Source of the DNA: Novosphingobium sp. | GTDB taxonomy: Bacteria; Pseudomonadota; Alphaproteobacteria; Sphingomonadales; Sphingomonadaceae | Assembly: GCF_025351285.1 (NCBI RefSeq) | Contig: NZ_JANXWG010000053.1 | Location: forward strand, 1-64,000 | Direction: 5' to 3' | DNA length: 64,000 bases | In this document: positions 52,154-61,961 of the stretch, piece after piece | Numbering within the stretch: position 1 is the stretch's first letter | Layout: every line of letters begins with the position of its first letter | Program-made: the position numbers and the translations under genes | The notes under the pieces: model-generated | The model's input: only the letters and a program-made list of their open reading frames with translations | Database searches by the model: none | Told to the model about the DNA's origin: nothing

Positions 52154-53925
52154 GCGTTCTGCTGATCCGGGTCAGGCACTCCGTGCTGGCCGGCACCACC
52201 GCGCTGGCGCTGTGCTGGGCGCTCGCGCCCACGGCCGCCCATGCGCAGCAACTGGCGTACGAGGATGTTTCGGCCGACGGCCCGCATACATCCAGCGGCG
52301 ACGCGGGCCTTGGCGGCGGCGATTCCCCTGATGAGGCGGATGGCAAATCACGCGGACGCAAGGGACACGAAAGCCACGCCAGCAACGGAGCGCGGACGAA
52401 AATCCAGCCCTATCTCGAAATCGACCAGAGCGTGTTCGGCAACTTCAAGTCTCCGCACGACGTGCTGACTTACACCACGATCGCCGCCGGCGTGGATGCT
52501 TCGATCACCGGACGCAACACCGAAGGCTCGGTTTCGGTCCGCTATGAACGCCGCATCAGCGAAAGCCGCAGCCGGCTGGGCGACAGCGATACCGTTTCGG
52601 GCATCGCGCGCGTCCGGCATGATCTTGTGCCGCACACGCTGTCGATCGAAGCCGGCGGGCTGGCTGCGCGCACCCGGGTCGAGGCGGGCGGCAACGCCAC
52701 GCTCAATCCGCAAGTCTCGGGCGATGCGGTCAGCCAGATCTATTCGCTTTACGCCGGCCCGGCGTTGTCGACGCACGTGGGCCGCGCCGCGGTCAACGGG
52801 TCGTACCTTGTCGGCTACACCAAGGTCGGTTCGCCCGGCGCGACGGTGCTCGCCCCCGGCCAGACCCGCGCCGATGTGTTCGACCATTCGATCAGCCACG
52901 CCGCCAACCTGTCGATCGCCACCAAGGCGGGCGAGGGCCTCCCGGTCGGGCTGGGTGCCAACGTGGGCGCCAACCGCGAAGACATTTCCAACCTCGACCA
53001 GCGCGTCGAGGATTACCATGCCGAAGCCGTGGTTGCAGTGCCGTTGTCCTATGACCTGCAGGTCCAGGGCGGGCTGGGTTACGAAAAGGTCAAGGTTTCC
53101 TCGCGCGATGCGGTGCGCGATGTCAACGGCAACCCCGTTATCGGCGCCGATGGCCGCTATCAGACCGACAAGAGCGCCCCGCGCCAACTGGCCTACGACA
53201 CGAGCGGGCTGATCTGGGATGTGGGCGTGATCTGGAAGCCCAGCCGCCGCACCTCGCTGTCGGCCTCGGTCGGCCGCCGCTATGGTGGCATGGTCTACCA
53301 GGGCAGCTTCAACTTCGCGCCCGATGCCCGGCAAACCTTCAACGTTTCGGTCTACGAAGGCCTCACCGGTTTCGGCGGGCAACTGACCAATGCGCTGTCG
53401 CAATTGCCGACCGACATTTCGGTCACGCGCAATCCGTTCAACGGCTCGCTCAGCGGCTGTGCAATCGGTTCTGCGACTGGCGGTTGCCTCAACAACGCGC
53501 TGTCGTCGGTCAATTCGGCAGCGTTCCGCTCGCGCGGGGTCAACGCGACGTATGGCCACCGCGTCGGTCGCTATCAGTTGGGCGTCGGCGCCGGCTACAG
53601 CCGCCGCAAGTTCATCGCCGCGCCGGGCACGGTGCTGGGCGCAGCCAACGGCACGGCCGACGAGAACTACTTCGTCGACGCCACGTTCTCGGGCCCGATC
53701 GACCGCAGCACCCGCTTTTCGACACAGGTCTATGCGGACTGGTTCACCAGTGGCCAGAACAGGCTCGGCGATACCCGCGTGATCGGCGCCAATGCTGCAC
53801 TCAACAAGCAGATTACCGACCGGTTGACCGGCAACTTTGCAGTCGGCGTCGACGGGGTCGACCGCAAGGTGCTCGACGACGAATGGGTCGGCCAGGCGCT
53901 GGTGGGGCTTCGCTACAACTTCTGA
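52150..53925 (+). CDS. XrtA system-associated outer-membrane beta-barrel protein
   Basis: A 591-residue exported protein (TIGR03016-like). The signal peptide (VLAGTTALALCWALAPTAAHA, cleavage before QQLAYEDV, given here in part) is followed by a charged linker (~45-75) and then many amphipathic strands; the end VGQALVGLRYNF has the terminal aromatic typical of BAM substrates. It may assist polymer export or assembly across the outer membrane. It starts at ATG 52150, overlapping the kinase stop. Confidence 0.88.
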   Translation: MSVLLIRVRHSVLAGTTALALCWALAPTAAHAQQLAYEDVSADGPHTSSGDAGLGGGDSPDEADGKSRGRKGHESHASNGARTKIQPYLEIDQSVFGNFKSPHDVLTYTTIAAGVDASITGRNTEGSVSVRYERRISESRSRLGDSDTVSGIARVRHDLVPHTLSIEAGGLAARTRVEAGGNATLNPQVSGDAVSQIYSLYAGPALSTHVGRAAVNGSYLVGYTKVGSPGATVLAPGQTRADVFDHSISHAANLSIATKAGEGLPVGLGANVGANREDISNLDQRVEDYHAEAVVAVPLSYDLQVQGGLGYEKVKVSSRDAVRDVNGNPVIGADGRYQTDKSAPRQLAYDTSGLIWDVGVIWKPSRRTSLSASVGRRYGGMVYQGSFNFAPDARQTFNVSVYEGLTGFGGQLTNALSQLPTDISVTRNPFNGSLSGCAIGSATGGCLNNALSSVNSAAFRSRGVNATYGHRVGRYQLGVGAGYSRRKFIAAPGTVLGAANGTADENYFVDATFSGPIDRSTRFSTQVYADWFTSGQNRLGDTRVIGANAALNKQITDRLTGNFAVGVDGVDRKVLDDEWVGQALVGLRYNF

Positions 53926-53957
53926 CGGCACTTGAACTTACGGCCGGGAGGCATTCT

Positions 53958-55160
53958 ATGTACGACGAATTCTATGGACTGAGCGGACGGCCCTTCCAAC
54001 TGGCCCCCGATCCCGCATTTTATTTCGAGAGCGTGACGCACCGCAAGGCGCTGTCCTACCTCAGTTACGGCCTGGCACAGGGCGAAGGCTTCATCGTGAT
54101 CACCGGCGAGATCGGCGCGGGCAAGTCCACTCTGGCCGCGCACCTGACCGCCAGCGTCGATCCCGAACGGCTGACTGTGGCCCAGATCGTCACGAGCAAG
54201 CTCGACGCCGGCGAATTGATCCACGTCGCCGCCAACGCCTTCGGGCTCACGGTGCCGGGCAAGGACAAGGCCTCGGCGCTAGCCGCGATCGAATTGCATC
54301 TCCAGGACGAAGCCCGCGCCGGTCGGCGCGTACTGCTGGTGGTGGACGAGGCACAGAACCTGTCGATTTCCGCGATCGAGGAACTGCGGATGCTGTCGAA
54401 CCTGCAACTCGGCGCACACCCGCTGCTGCAGATCCTGCTGCTTGGCCAGCCCGAATTCCGCGACCTGCTCGATGGTTCGGCCGAGCTTGAACAGTTGCGC
54501 CAGCGCGTGATCGCCACGCACCACTTGTCGGCGATGGAGCCGGGGGAAACCGGGCCTTACATCGAACACCGACTGGCCCGGGTCGGTTGGACCGGCAACA
54601 ATCCGGCGTTCGACCAGCGCGTCTATTCCGATATCGCCCGTGCAACCGGAGGCGTGCCGCGCCGGATCAACCAGGTAGCCAACCGCCTGTTGCTGCTCGG
54701 ATCGGTCGAACAGCGCTCGCGCATCGACGCGACGATGCTGAAGACGGTGCTGGCCGAACTGGCGCTCGACCGGCCGCTCGCGGCGCATCCAGTCAAGCCT
54801 GCGGCGGCGGAAGCGGTTGCAGCGGAGCCTGCTTCCGCCGATCCGGCAACTGGTCGCACATCTGTCACGCAGTTGTTCTCCGAGTCGGCAGCCCAGGCCG
54901 TGGGGCCGGACCTGATGCAGGCGCTGAAACAGCGCGACGAGCAGATCGCCGAATTGCAGCAAGCGGTGATCGAATTGGCCGACATGCGCGCCGCGAACGG
55001 AAAAACGACCGATCCAGAGCACGTGGCGGTTCTCGCCGATGCCAATGCCCGCGTCGCAACGCTTGAAGACCAGATTTCCGAACAGGAACAAACGCTGCGG
55101 CATGTGCTGACGATGCTGATCGAATGGTTCGAAACGTCCGACCACCGCCGCGCCGCCTGA
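53958..55160 (+). CDS. XrtA/PEP-CTERM system-associated AAA ATPase
   Basis: A 400-residue ATPase (TIGR03015-like, related to ExeA). Walker A GEIGAGKST lies at 50-58 and Walker B RVLLVVDEAQN at ~124-134, with sensor region LGQPEFRDLL. The C-terminal third has an Ala/Pro-rich linker and a coiled coil (LKQRDEQIAELQQAVIELAD). It is a universal XrtA-locus gene of unknown mechanical role, probably in export assembly. ATG 53958 has GGGAGG a few bases upstream. Confidence 0.91.
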   Translation: MYDEFYGLSGRPFQLAPDPAFYFESVTHRKALSYLSYGLAQGEGFIVITGEIGAGKSTLAAHLTASVDPERLTVAQIVTSKLDAGELIHVAANAFGLTVPGKDKASALAAIELHLQDEARAGRRVLLVVDEAQNLSISAIEELRMLSNLQLGAHPLLQILLLGQPEFRDLLDGSAELEQLRQRVIATHHLSAMEPGETGPYIEHRLARVGWTGNNPAFDQRVYSDIARATGGVPRRINQVANRLLLLGSVEQRSRIDATMLKTVLAELALDRPLAAHPVKPAAAEAVAAEPASADPATGRTSVTQLFSESAAQAVGPDLMQALKQRDEQIAELQQAVIELADMRAANGKTTDPEHVAVLADANARVATLEDQISEQEQTLRHVLTMLIEWFETSDHRRAA

Positions 55161-55194
55161 TCGCGGCACGAATTACAGGAACGGGATCACGGCC

Positions 55195-56100
55195 ATGGAT
55201 ATGGCGCGAGGCGGCATGGTCGCTGCGGCAGAGTTAGCGCATATTCTCAACGGAATGTCTGTTGATGTTGAGGAATGGTTTCAGGTAGGCGCGTTCGAAA
55301 ACACGATCGATCGCGGGCAATGGGATGGGTTGGGTAGCCGCGTCGAGGCCAATTGCGACGCGATCCTCGACTTGTTTGCGCAAACACAAATCCGCGCGAC
55401 GTTCTTCACGCTTGGCTGGGTGGCAGGGCGGCATGGCCCGATGATGCGGCGGATTGCCGATGCGGGCCACGAAATCGCCAGCCACGGTTGGGACCATGCG
55501 CGCGTTTTCAGCATGGATGCCAAGGCTTTTGCCGAGGATCTTGCGCGGACACGCAAGGTTCTGGAGGACGCAACGGGCCAGCGCGTGACCGGCTATCGCG
55601 CGCCCAGTTTCTCGATCGATGCGCGCACACCCTGGGCGCATGCGGTGCTGGCCGAGCAGGGCTATGCCTATTCCTCCAGCGTCGCGCCGATCGTTCACGA
55701 TCACTATGGCTGGCGCGAGGCGCCGCGCTTTGCGTTCCTGCCCGTGGCCGGCGCGGACCTGCTGGAAATCCCCGTAACCACGGCAGAAATCAGAGGCCGA
55801 CGAATGGCGGCGGGCGGTGGCGGCTTTTTCCGGATGCTGCCCTATGGCCTGTCGCGCTGGGCGATTGCGCGGGTCAATGCGCGCGATCATCAGCCCGCGG
55901 TATTCTACTTCCACCCCTGGGAAATCGATCCCGACCAGCCCCGGCAAAACCAGGCTCCGTTGCGATCGCGGGTCCGGCACTACACCAATCTTTCAGGGAT
56001 GAAGGCTAAGCTGACCCGCGTGATCGATGATTTCGCTTGGGGGCGCATGGATATGCTGGCTGAACGACTTGGCGCCGGTGCGCAGCGGTGGGCGCCGTGA
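55195..56100 (+). CDS. XrtA system polysaccharide deacetylase
   Basis: A 301-residue NodB-type deacetylase (TIGR03006-like) that removes acetyl groups from polymer sugars. Catalytic and metal residues: D24 in SVDVEEWF, and H97 and H101 in ASHGWDHARV. GYRAPSFSIDART is the second conserved motif, and FYFHPWEIDPDQPR lies near the end. No signal peptide is visible, so action on a cytoplasmic or lipid-linked intermediate is possible. Its stop overlaps the next gene's GTG start. Confidence 0.91.
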   Translation: MDMARGGMVAAAELAHILNGMSVDVEEWFQVGAFENTIDRGQWDGLGSRVEANCDAILDLFAQTQIRATFFTLGWVAGRHGPMMRRIADAGHEIASHGWDHARVFSMDAKAFAEDLARTRKVLEDATGQRVTGYRAPSFSIDARTPWAHAVLAEQGYAYSSSVAPIVHDHYGWREAPRFAFLPVAGADLLEIPVTTAEIRGRRMAAGGGGFFRMLPYGLSRWAIARVNARDHQPAVFYFHPWEIDPDQPRQNQAPLRSRVRHYTNLSGMKAKLTRVIDDFAWGRMDMLAERLGAGAQRWAP

Positions 56101-57161
56101 ATGCTCCGTTCCGATCCACGAAGTTGACAACGCGTCTGAGTGATCCAGGCGATAGGCCTGTAATAAAACGGTTTCTGAAAGCGCACCCTCACGCCACGGT
56201 CTTTCACGGGGCGGAGTGGCTTGAGGCAATCGAACAGGCTACCGGCCACCGCACGCACTGGCTCTTGCGCGAACGCGACGGTGTTATCCGCGCGGCATTG
56301 CCGCTGACCGAAGCGCATTCGCCGCTGTTCGGCCGCGCGCTGGTTTCGACCGGGTTTGCGGTTGGTGGGGGGCTGCTCGAAGCCACGCCGGGCGAGGGCG
56401 CTGCGCTGTTCGAGGCGGCCGAGGAACTGGCGGTGCGCCTTGCCTGCCCCACGATCGAGTTGCGCGGCGGAGCTCTGCCCGACGGACAAGGTTGGCATCA
56501 CAAGCATGACAGCCACGCAGCTTTCGTCCGCGATCTGGCCGGAAATGACGAGGCCGAATTGCTCGCCGTCCCGCGCAAGCAGCGCGCCGAAGTGCGACGC
56601 GGGTTGGGCAACGATCTGGCGGTAACCACCGGACGCAGCGAAACAGACCGTGCGGCGCATTACGCTGTTTACGCTGAATCGGTGCGCAATCTGGGCACCC
56701 CGGTGTTTCCGCGCGCGCTGTTCGATGCGGTGCTCGACCGGCTCGGCGAGCATGCCGATATCCTCACCGTCAGCCGCAATGGCCAGCCGCTGGCGAGTGT
56801 GCTGTCGCTTTACCATCGCGGAACGGTGCTGCCGTACTGGGGCGGCGGGGTCTTCGCCGCGCGCACCTGGCGTGCCAACGACGTAATGTATTACGCGCTG
56901 ATGTGCCACGCCCGCGTGCGGGGCTGCACGCGCTTCGACTTCGGCCGCTCCAAAACCGGGACCGGGCCGTTCCATTTCAAGCGCAACTGGGGCTTCACCC
57001 CCGAACCGCTGCACTATGCGCACTGGACTGCCGAGGGCGCTCCGCCGCGCGACGTCAATCCGCTCAGCCCGCGCTACAAGGCGAAAATCGCGGCCTGGCA
57101 GAAGTTGCCATTGGCGATCGCCAACCGGATCGGCCCGCTGATCGCGCGGGGGCTGGCATGA
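56097..57161 (+). CDS. FemAB-related protein, XrtA/PEP-CTERM system
   Basis: A 354-residue FemAB-like GNAT-fold transferase (TIGR03019-like). The motif FDFGRSKTGTGPFHFKRNWG near residue 280 and TGRSETDRAAHYAVYAESVR are typical. I used GTG 56097, which forms a GTGA overlap with the deacetylase stop, in line with its neighbours; GTG 56088 is an alternative. FemAB proteins transfer amino acids, so it may aminoacylate the polysaccharide or its precursor; this is inference. Confidence 0.88.
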   Translation: MNAPFRSTKLTTRLSDPGDRPVIKRFLKAHPHATVFHGAEWLEAIEQATGHRTHWLLRERDGVIRAALPLTEAHSPLFGRALVSTGFAVGGGLLEATPGEGAALFEAAEELAVRLACPTIELRGGALPDGQGWHHKHDSHAAFVRDLAGNDEAELLAVPRKQRAEVRRGLGNDLAVTTGRSETDRAAHYAVYAESVRNLGTPVFPRALFDAVLDRLGEHADILTVSRNGQPLASVLSLYHRGTVLPYWGGGVFAARTWRANDVMYYALMCHARVRGCTRFDFGRSKTGTGPFHFKRNWGFTPEPLHYAHWTAEGAPPRDVNPLSPRYKAKIAAWQKLPLAIANRIGPLIARGLA

Positions 57162-58432
57162 GCGTGCCTGCTTCTGGCACAGCTTCCGGCCCGGGCGAGA
57201 TTCTGTTCCTGGCGCATCGCGTGCCGTTCCCGCCCGATCGCGGTGACAAGATCCGTTCGCACCACTTGCTGCTCCATCTCGCCACACTTGCGCCGGTGCA
57301 CGTTGCCTGCTTCGGCGAAACCGCGGACGATATGGCGCAAGATGGCGCTTTGGCTTCGGTTTCGGCCAGCCATTGCCTGGTCCAGCGGCGGACTCCGGTT
57401 GCGCTGGCAGCTCTGCAAGCGGTGGCCAGCGGCAAGCCGGTGAGTCTCACGGCTTTCGCCAGCCCGCGCATACGCCGCTATGTCGATCACGTGCTGGCCA
57501 CGCGGCCGATTACTGCGATCGTCGTGTTCTCGGGCCAGATGGCGCAATACCTGCCGCTGCGCAGGGGCAGCCGCTTTACGGGCCGCATCGTCATGGATTT
57601 CGTTGATGTCGATTCGGCGAAGTTCGAGGCTTATGCCGCCGTCAAGCCGCCGCCGCTGTCGACGCTGTACCGGCGCGAGGCGCGGCTGATGCGCCAGTTC
57701 GAGGCTGACATTGCCGCGCGCGTCGATTGCTCGCTGCTGGCGACCAACGAAGAGGCCGAATTGTTTACCAGCCGGCTGACCCGCCAGCCCGGCGATGGCG
57801 CGGTCTGCGCGCTGCACAACGGCATCGACACGGTCTATTTTGATCCTGCGGGCATTCCGCAGGAGCCGGCACTTCTGCGCGGCGGGCCGCACCTGGTTTT
57901 CACCGGGCAGATGGATTACCCGCCCAATATCGAGGCGGTGCGCCATTTCGCGCACACCGTCATGCCCGCAATCCGGGCCAAACTGCCGCAAGCGGTGTTC
58001 GATGTGGTTGGCCGTGCGCCGACATCGGCGGTACGCGCGCTCGACGGAGTGAACGGCACGCGCGTCCACGGTGCGGTGCCCGATGTGCGGCCCTGGCTGG
58101 CGGGCGCGGACCTGGTCGTGGCGCCGCTGCTGATCGCGCGCGGCGTGCAGAACAAGGTGCTCGAAGCGATGGCCATGGCGCGCCCGGTGCTGGCCACAAG
58201 CGCCGCCGCCACTGGCATCGGCGCGCGCGAGGGCACAGACCTTGTGGTAGCGGATGGATCGGACGCGCTTGCCTCGGCTGCGATCGACTTGCTGTGCGAT
58301 CCGGTGGCGGCGCTTGCGCTGGGCCATTCCGGCCGCAAGTTCGTGCTCCAGTCGCGCGGATGGGCGCGCTCGCTCGCTCCTCTCGCCGGGCTGGTGCTGG
58401 GCGATGACCGGGATTATCGCGATGCGGCTTGA
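57158..58432 (+). CDS. Glycosyltransferase, PEP-CTERM/XrtA system (TIGR03087-like)
   Basis: A 424-residue GT-B glycosyltransferase. The N-terminal half begins ILFLAHRVPFPPDRGDKIRS, the signature of the XrtA sugar-transferase group, and the C-terminal half has LVFTGQMDYPPNIEAVRHFA and ADLVVAPLLIARGVQNKVLE, which bind the nucleotide sugar. It adds a sugar to the repeat unit; donor unknown. It starts at ATG 57158 (ATGA overlap) and ends 11 bases inside the exosortase gene. Confidence 0.9.
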   Translation: MSVPASGTASGPGEILFLAHRVPFPPDRGDKIRSHHLLLHLATLAPVHVACFGETADDMAQDGALASVSASHCLVQRRTPVALAALQAVASGKPVSLTAFASPRIRRYVDHVLATRPITAIVVFSGQMAQYLPLRRGSRFTGRIVMDFVDVDSAKFEAYAAVKPPPLSTLYRREARLMRQFEADIAARVDCSLLATNEEAELFTSRLTRQPGDGAVCALHNGIDTVYFDPAGIPQEPALLRGGPHLVFTGQMDYPPNIEAVRHFAHTVMPAIRAKLPQAVFDVVGRAPTSAVRALDGVNGTRVHGAVPDVRPWLAGADLVVAPLLIARGVQNKVLEAMAMARPVLATSAAATGIGAREGTDLVVADGSDALASAAIDLLCDPVAALALGHSGRKFVLQSRGWARSLAPLAGLVLGDDRDYRDAA

Positions 58433-59981
58433 AGCGGTGCGGGCTGAGCCGCCGGTCATGCGGCTGGCGCGCTTACCCGCCGCATGGCGCGCGCCACTGG
58501 TGCAGCTCGGCCTGGTTTGGGGCGCCGTGGCGCTGGTGCTGCGGCGCGATCTGGCGGCGATGGCCGGGCAGTGGTGGGACAGCTCGACGTACAACCACGT
58601 GCTGCTGATCCCGCTGATCCTGGTCTGGCTGGTTGCACTGCGCTGGCCGAGACTGTCGACGCTGACCCCGGTTCCGTGGCGCGGCGGGCTTGTCCTGTTT
58701 GCGCTGGCTGCACTGGGCTGGGTGCTGGGCAGCATGGCCGAACTGGCACAATTGCGCGAGCTGGCGCTGGTGCTGATGCTGCAATCGGCGGTTGCGGCGG
58801 TGCTGGGCCTGCGCGTTGCGGCGGGGCTGCTGTTTCCGCTGAGCTATATGCTGTTCCTCGTGCCCGCAGGTGACGAGCTGATCCCGCTGCTCCAGACGAT
58901 TACCGCGCGGATCACCACCGCGTTGCTGGCGTTGAGCCACATTCCGGCGCAGATCGATGGCGTGTTCATCGCTACCCCTGGCGGTTACTTCAAGGTGGCC
59001 GAGGCCTGTTCGGGCGTGAAGTTCCTGATCGCGATGATCGCTTATGGCGCACTGGTGGCGCATGTCTGCTTCCGCAGTCCAAGGCGCCGGGCAGTGTTCA
59101 TGCTCGCGTGCCTGATTACCCCGGTGCTTGCCAACGGCGTGCGGGCGTGGGGCACGATCGCCATCGCGCAAGTGGTTGGAATCAAGTTCGCGGCCGGGTT
59201 CGATCATGTGTTTTACGGCTGGGTGTTCTTTGCGATCGTGATGGGACTGGTCATGGCCGCAGGCTGGCGCTGGTTCGATCGCGCGGTCGATGATCCGATG
59301 ATCGATGCGCAGGCGTTGGCGAGTTCGCCACTCATCGCGCGGTGGACTGGCACGCTGCTTTCACCCCGAAGCACGACATGTGCAATCGCCGGGATACTGG
59401 CCGTGGCGCTGGGGTGGACAACGCTTGCAGCCGGGGCAAATGCACCATTGCCGGCCCGAATCGACCTCCCCCAAGTTCCCGGCTGGCACCGCGTTGCATA
59501 TGCGCCGCGCTATCCGTGGTCGCCGCTGTTTGCCGGGGCCGATCACCGCTTGCTTGGCCGCTATGCCGATGATCGGGGCCATGCGATCGACGTGGCTTAT
59601 GCACTTTATGCCGGGCAGGGTGAGGGGCGCAAGGCCGATGGCTTCGGGCAAGGCGCGGTTCCGCTCGGCAGCCCATGGGCGTGGTCTCGGCCCGGTCCTG
59701 CGGTCGATGGGCAGCCCAGCACGCGGATCGAGGCACCAGGACCGGTTCACCGGTTGGCACTGACGTGGTACAAACACGGAGAAACGATCACTTCGTCGCG
59801 ACCACGGCTGAAATTGGCGCTTTTGGCAGACCGGCTGCTGCTGCGTGCCCGGCCCACTGCAACGCTGATCATTTCGGCCGAGGAGGGCGGGGCAAGGCCT
59901 GCCGATCAGTCGCTCGCGATGTTTTTGAAGGCGGCCGGATCAGCCGGCAAAGTGGCCGCACAAATCAGCGGGGAACGCTGA
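58422..59981 (+). CDS. xrtA: Exosortase A fused to EpsI domain
   Basis: A 519-residue inner-membrane protein. Residues ~20-290 are the eight-helix exosortase with the catalytic trio C196 (AEACSGVK), R241 (NGVRAW) and H262 (FDHVFYG), as needed to cut PEP-CTERM signals. Residues ~335-519 are an EpsI-like periplasmic domain (LPQVPGWHRVAYAPRYPWSP, ALTWYKHGETIT) after one more helix. Exosortase A and EpsI are often separate genes; here they are fused. The start is ATG 58422, with ATG 58404 and 58458 as alternatives. Confidence 0.93.
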   Translation: MRLEAVRAEPPVMRLARLPAAWRAPLVQLGLVWGAVALVLRRDLAAMAGQWWDSSTYNHVLLIPLILVWLVALRWPRLSTLTPVPWRGGLVLFALAALGWVLGSMAELAQLRELALVLMLQSAVAAVLGLRVAAGLLFPLSYMLFLVPAGDELIPLLQTITARITTALLALSHIPAQIDGVFIATPGGYFKVAEACSGVKFLIAMIAYGALVAHVCFRSPRRRAVFMLACLITPVLANGVRAWGTIAIAQVVGIKFAAGFDHVFYGWVFFAIVMGLVMAAGWRWFDRAVDDPMIDAQALASSPLIARWTGTLLSPRSTTCAIAGILAVALGWTTLAAGANAPLPARIDLPQVPGWHRVAYAPRYPWSPLFAGADHRLLGRYADDRGHAIDVAYALYAGQGEGRKADGFGQGAVPLGSPWAWSRPGPAVDGQPSTRIEAPGPVHRLALTWYKHGETITSSRPRLKLALLADRLLLRARPTATLIISAEEGGARPADQSLAMFLKAAGSAGKVAAQISGER

Positions 59982-59983
59982 CG

Positions 59984-61873
59984 ATGTGCGGGATTGCGGG
60001 CATTTTTCACACGCGCGGGACAGCGCCGGTCGATCCGGCCCGGATCGAGGCGATGTGCGACGCGATCGTACACCGCGGGCCCGACGGGCAAGGCGTGTGG
60101 ACCGCACCCGGGATCGGGTTGGGCTTCCGGCGGCTGGCGATCATCGACCTGGCTGGGTCGCCGCAGCCGATGGCATCGGCCGATGGCCGCGCGATGCTGG
60201 TGTTCAACGGGGAAATCTACAATTTCCGTGAGTTGCGCGCCGAACTCGCCAACACGGGAGCGAAGTTCCGCACCGATGGCGATGGCGAGGTGATCCTGGC
60301 AGCGTGGCAGCGCTGGGGTGTCGATTGCCTCTCGCGGTTGCAGGGCATGTTCGCTTTCGCGCTTTACGATCTCGACAAGCGCACGCTGCTGCTGGCGCGC
60401 GACAGGTTGGGTGTGAAACCGCTGCACATGGCGACGCTGGCCGATGGGTCGGTGATTTTCGGGTCTGAACTCAAGCAGTTGCTGACGCAACCGGGATTGG
60501 CTCGCAAGATCGATCCGCTTGCGGTGGAGGATTATCTGGCGTGGGGGTTCGTGCCCGATCACCGCGCAATCCTGACCGGGGTGGAAAAGCTGGCGGCCGG
60601 CCATTACCGGCTGCTTCGTCACGATACGCCGCCCGCGCCATCGGTGGCATGGTGGGACGTTTCGTTTGCCGATCGTGCGCGCGGTGGAGAAGCGGAACTG
60701 GGCGAGGCTTTGCTCGAACGGCTGCGCGACGCGGTTCGTTCGCGGATGCTGGCGGACGTGCCGTTGGGCGCGTTCCTGTCGGGCGGGGTCGATTCCTCCA
60801 GCGTGGTTGCGCTGATGGCCGAGGCGAGCACCGACCGGGTCAAGACGTGCAGCATCGGCTTCGACGTCGCGGCGCTGGACGAGACCGCATACGCCAGCCA
60901 GGTTGCCGAACAGTACCGCACCGACCATCGCGCGCGACAAGTCTCGGTCGACGATTTCGACCAGATCGACCGGCTCGTCGGTATCTATGACGAGCCGTTT
61001 GCCGACGCCAGTGCGCTGCCGACCTTGCGCGTGTGCGAACTGGCGCGCGAGCAGGTCACCGTGGCGCTGTCGGGCGACGGCATGGACGAGGCCATGGCCG
61101 GCTACCGGCGCCAGGTGTTCCACGCGCACGAAGAACGCGCGCGAGGGATGCTGCCTGCCAGCTTGCGCTCGGGTGTGTTCGGCGCACTCGGCCGGGCCTG
61201 GCCCAAGGCCGATTGGGCGCCCCGGCCGTTGCGCGCCAAGGCGACGTTCCTGAACCTGGCGCTGTCGGGCGAGGAGGCTTACGCACGCTCGGTCTCGGTC
61301 ACGCCCCCCGAGCTGCGCGCGTCGCTCTACACCCCAGATTTCCTGCGCGCGCGCGGGGAATATCGCGCCGAGGATCCGTTCATCGCGATGATGCGCGCGG
61401 CGCCCGCACGCAGCGGGCTCGATCGCGCGCAATATGTCGACCTCAAGTTCCAGATGCCTGGCGATATCCTGACCAAGGTCGATCGCGCCAGCATGGCGGT
61501 AAGCCTGGAGGCGCGCGAACCGCTGCTCGATCACCGGCTGATCGAATTTGCGGCGTCTCTGCCCGAAGCGATGCGAGTCCGCGGCTCGACCGGAAAATGG
61601 CTGATGAAGCGGGTAATGCAGCCTTATCTACCTGCTAATGTGCTGTTTCGTCCGAAAATGGGCTTCGTTACCCCGATCGGTGCCTGGTTTCGCGGGCCGC
61701 TGGCAGGCGCCGCGCGGGAGATTGGCCAGAAGGGCACGCTCGCGGAAACCGGCTGGTTCGATTCGAAACGGATTGCCGCGATTGCCGATGCGCACACTGC
61801 CGGCCGAGCCGAGCACGGCCGGCTGCTGTGGCAGTTGTTGATGCTCGACAAGGCACTGGCGCGATTGGTGTAA
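59984..61873 (+). CDS. XrtA amidotransferase (asparagine synthase-like)
   Basis: A 629-residue class II glutamine amidotransferase (TIGR03108-like). The Ntn nucleophile C2 is exposed after Met removal (MCGIAGIFHT), the glutaminase domain includes FNGEIYNF and RDRLGVKPL, and the synthetase domain has LSGGVDSSSV. A second loop near residues 363-374 reads SGDGMDEAMAGY instead of the usual SGDGGDE-type. It likely amidates a sugar or amino-acid substituent of the polymer. It begins 2 bases after the exosortase stop. Confidence 0.92.
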   Translation: MCGIAGIFHTRGTAPVDPARIEAMCDAIVHRGPDGQGVWTAPGIGLGFRRLAIIDLAGSPQPMASADGRAMLVFNGEIYNFRELRAELANTGAKFRTDGDGEVILAAWQRWGVDCLSRLQGMFAFALYDLDKRTLLLARDRLGVKPLHMATLADGSVIFGSELKQLLTQPGLARKIDPLAVEDYLAWGFVPDHRAILTGVEKLAAGHYRLLRHDTPPAPSVAWWDVSFADRARGGEAELGEALLERLRDAVRSRMLADVPLGAFLSGGVDSSSVVALMAEASTDRVKTCSIGFDVAALDETAYASQVAEQYRTDHRARQVSVDDFDQIDRLVGIYDEPFADASALPTLRVCELAREQVTVALSGDGMDEAMAGYRRQVFHAHEERARGMLPASLRSGVFGALGRAWPKADWAPRPLRAKATFLNLALSGEEAYARSVSVTPPELRASLYTPDFLRARGEYRAEDPFIAMMRAAPARSGLDRAQYVDLKFQMPGDILTKVDRASMAVSLEAREPLLDHRLIEFAASLPEAMRVRGSTGKWLMKRVMQPYLPANVLFRPKMGFVTPIGAWFRGPLAGAAREIGQKGTLAETGWFDSKRIAAIADAHTAGRAEHGRLLWQLLMLDKALARLV

Positions 61874-61961
61874 ACCATTTCGTTGATCGCGTGGTAACCA
61901 AATTAGGGTGATTGCAACCATTTCGGAATATGCATGAGATCCGGGTTCCATGTAGGGTCAC

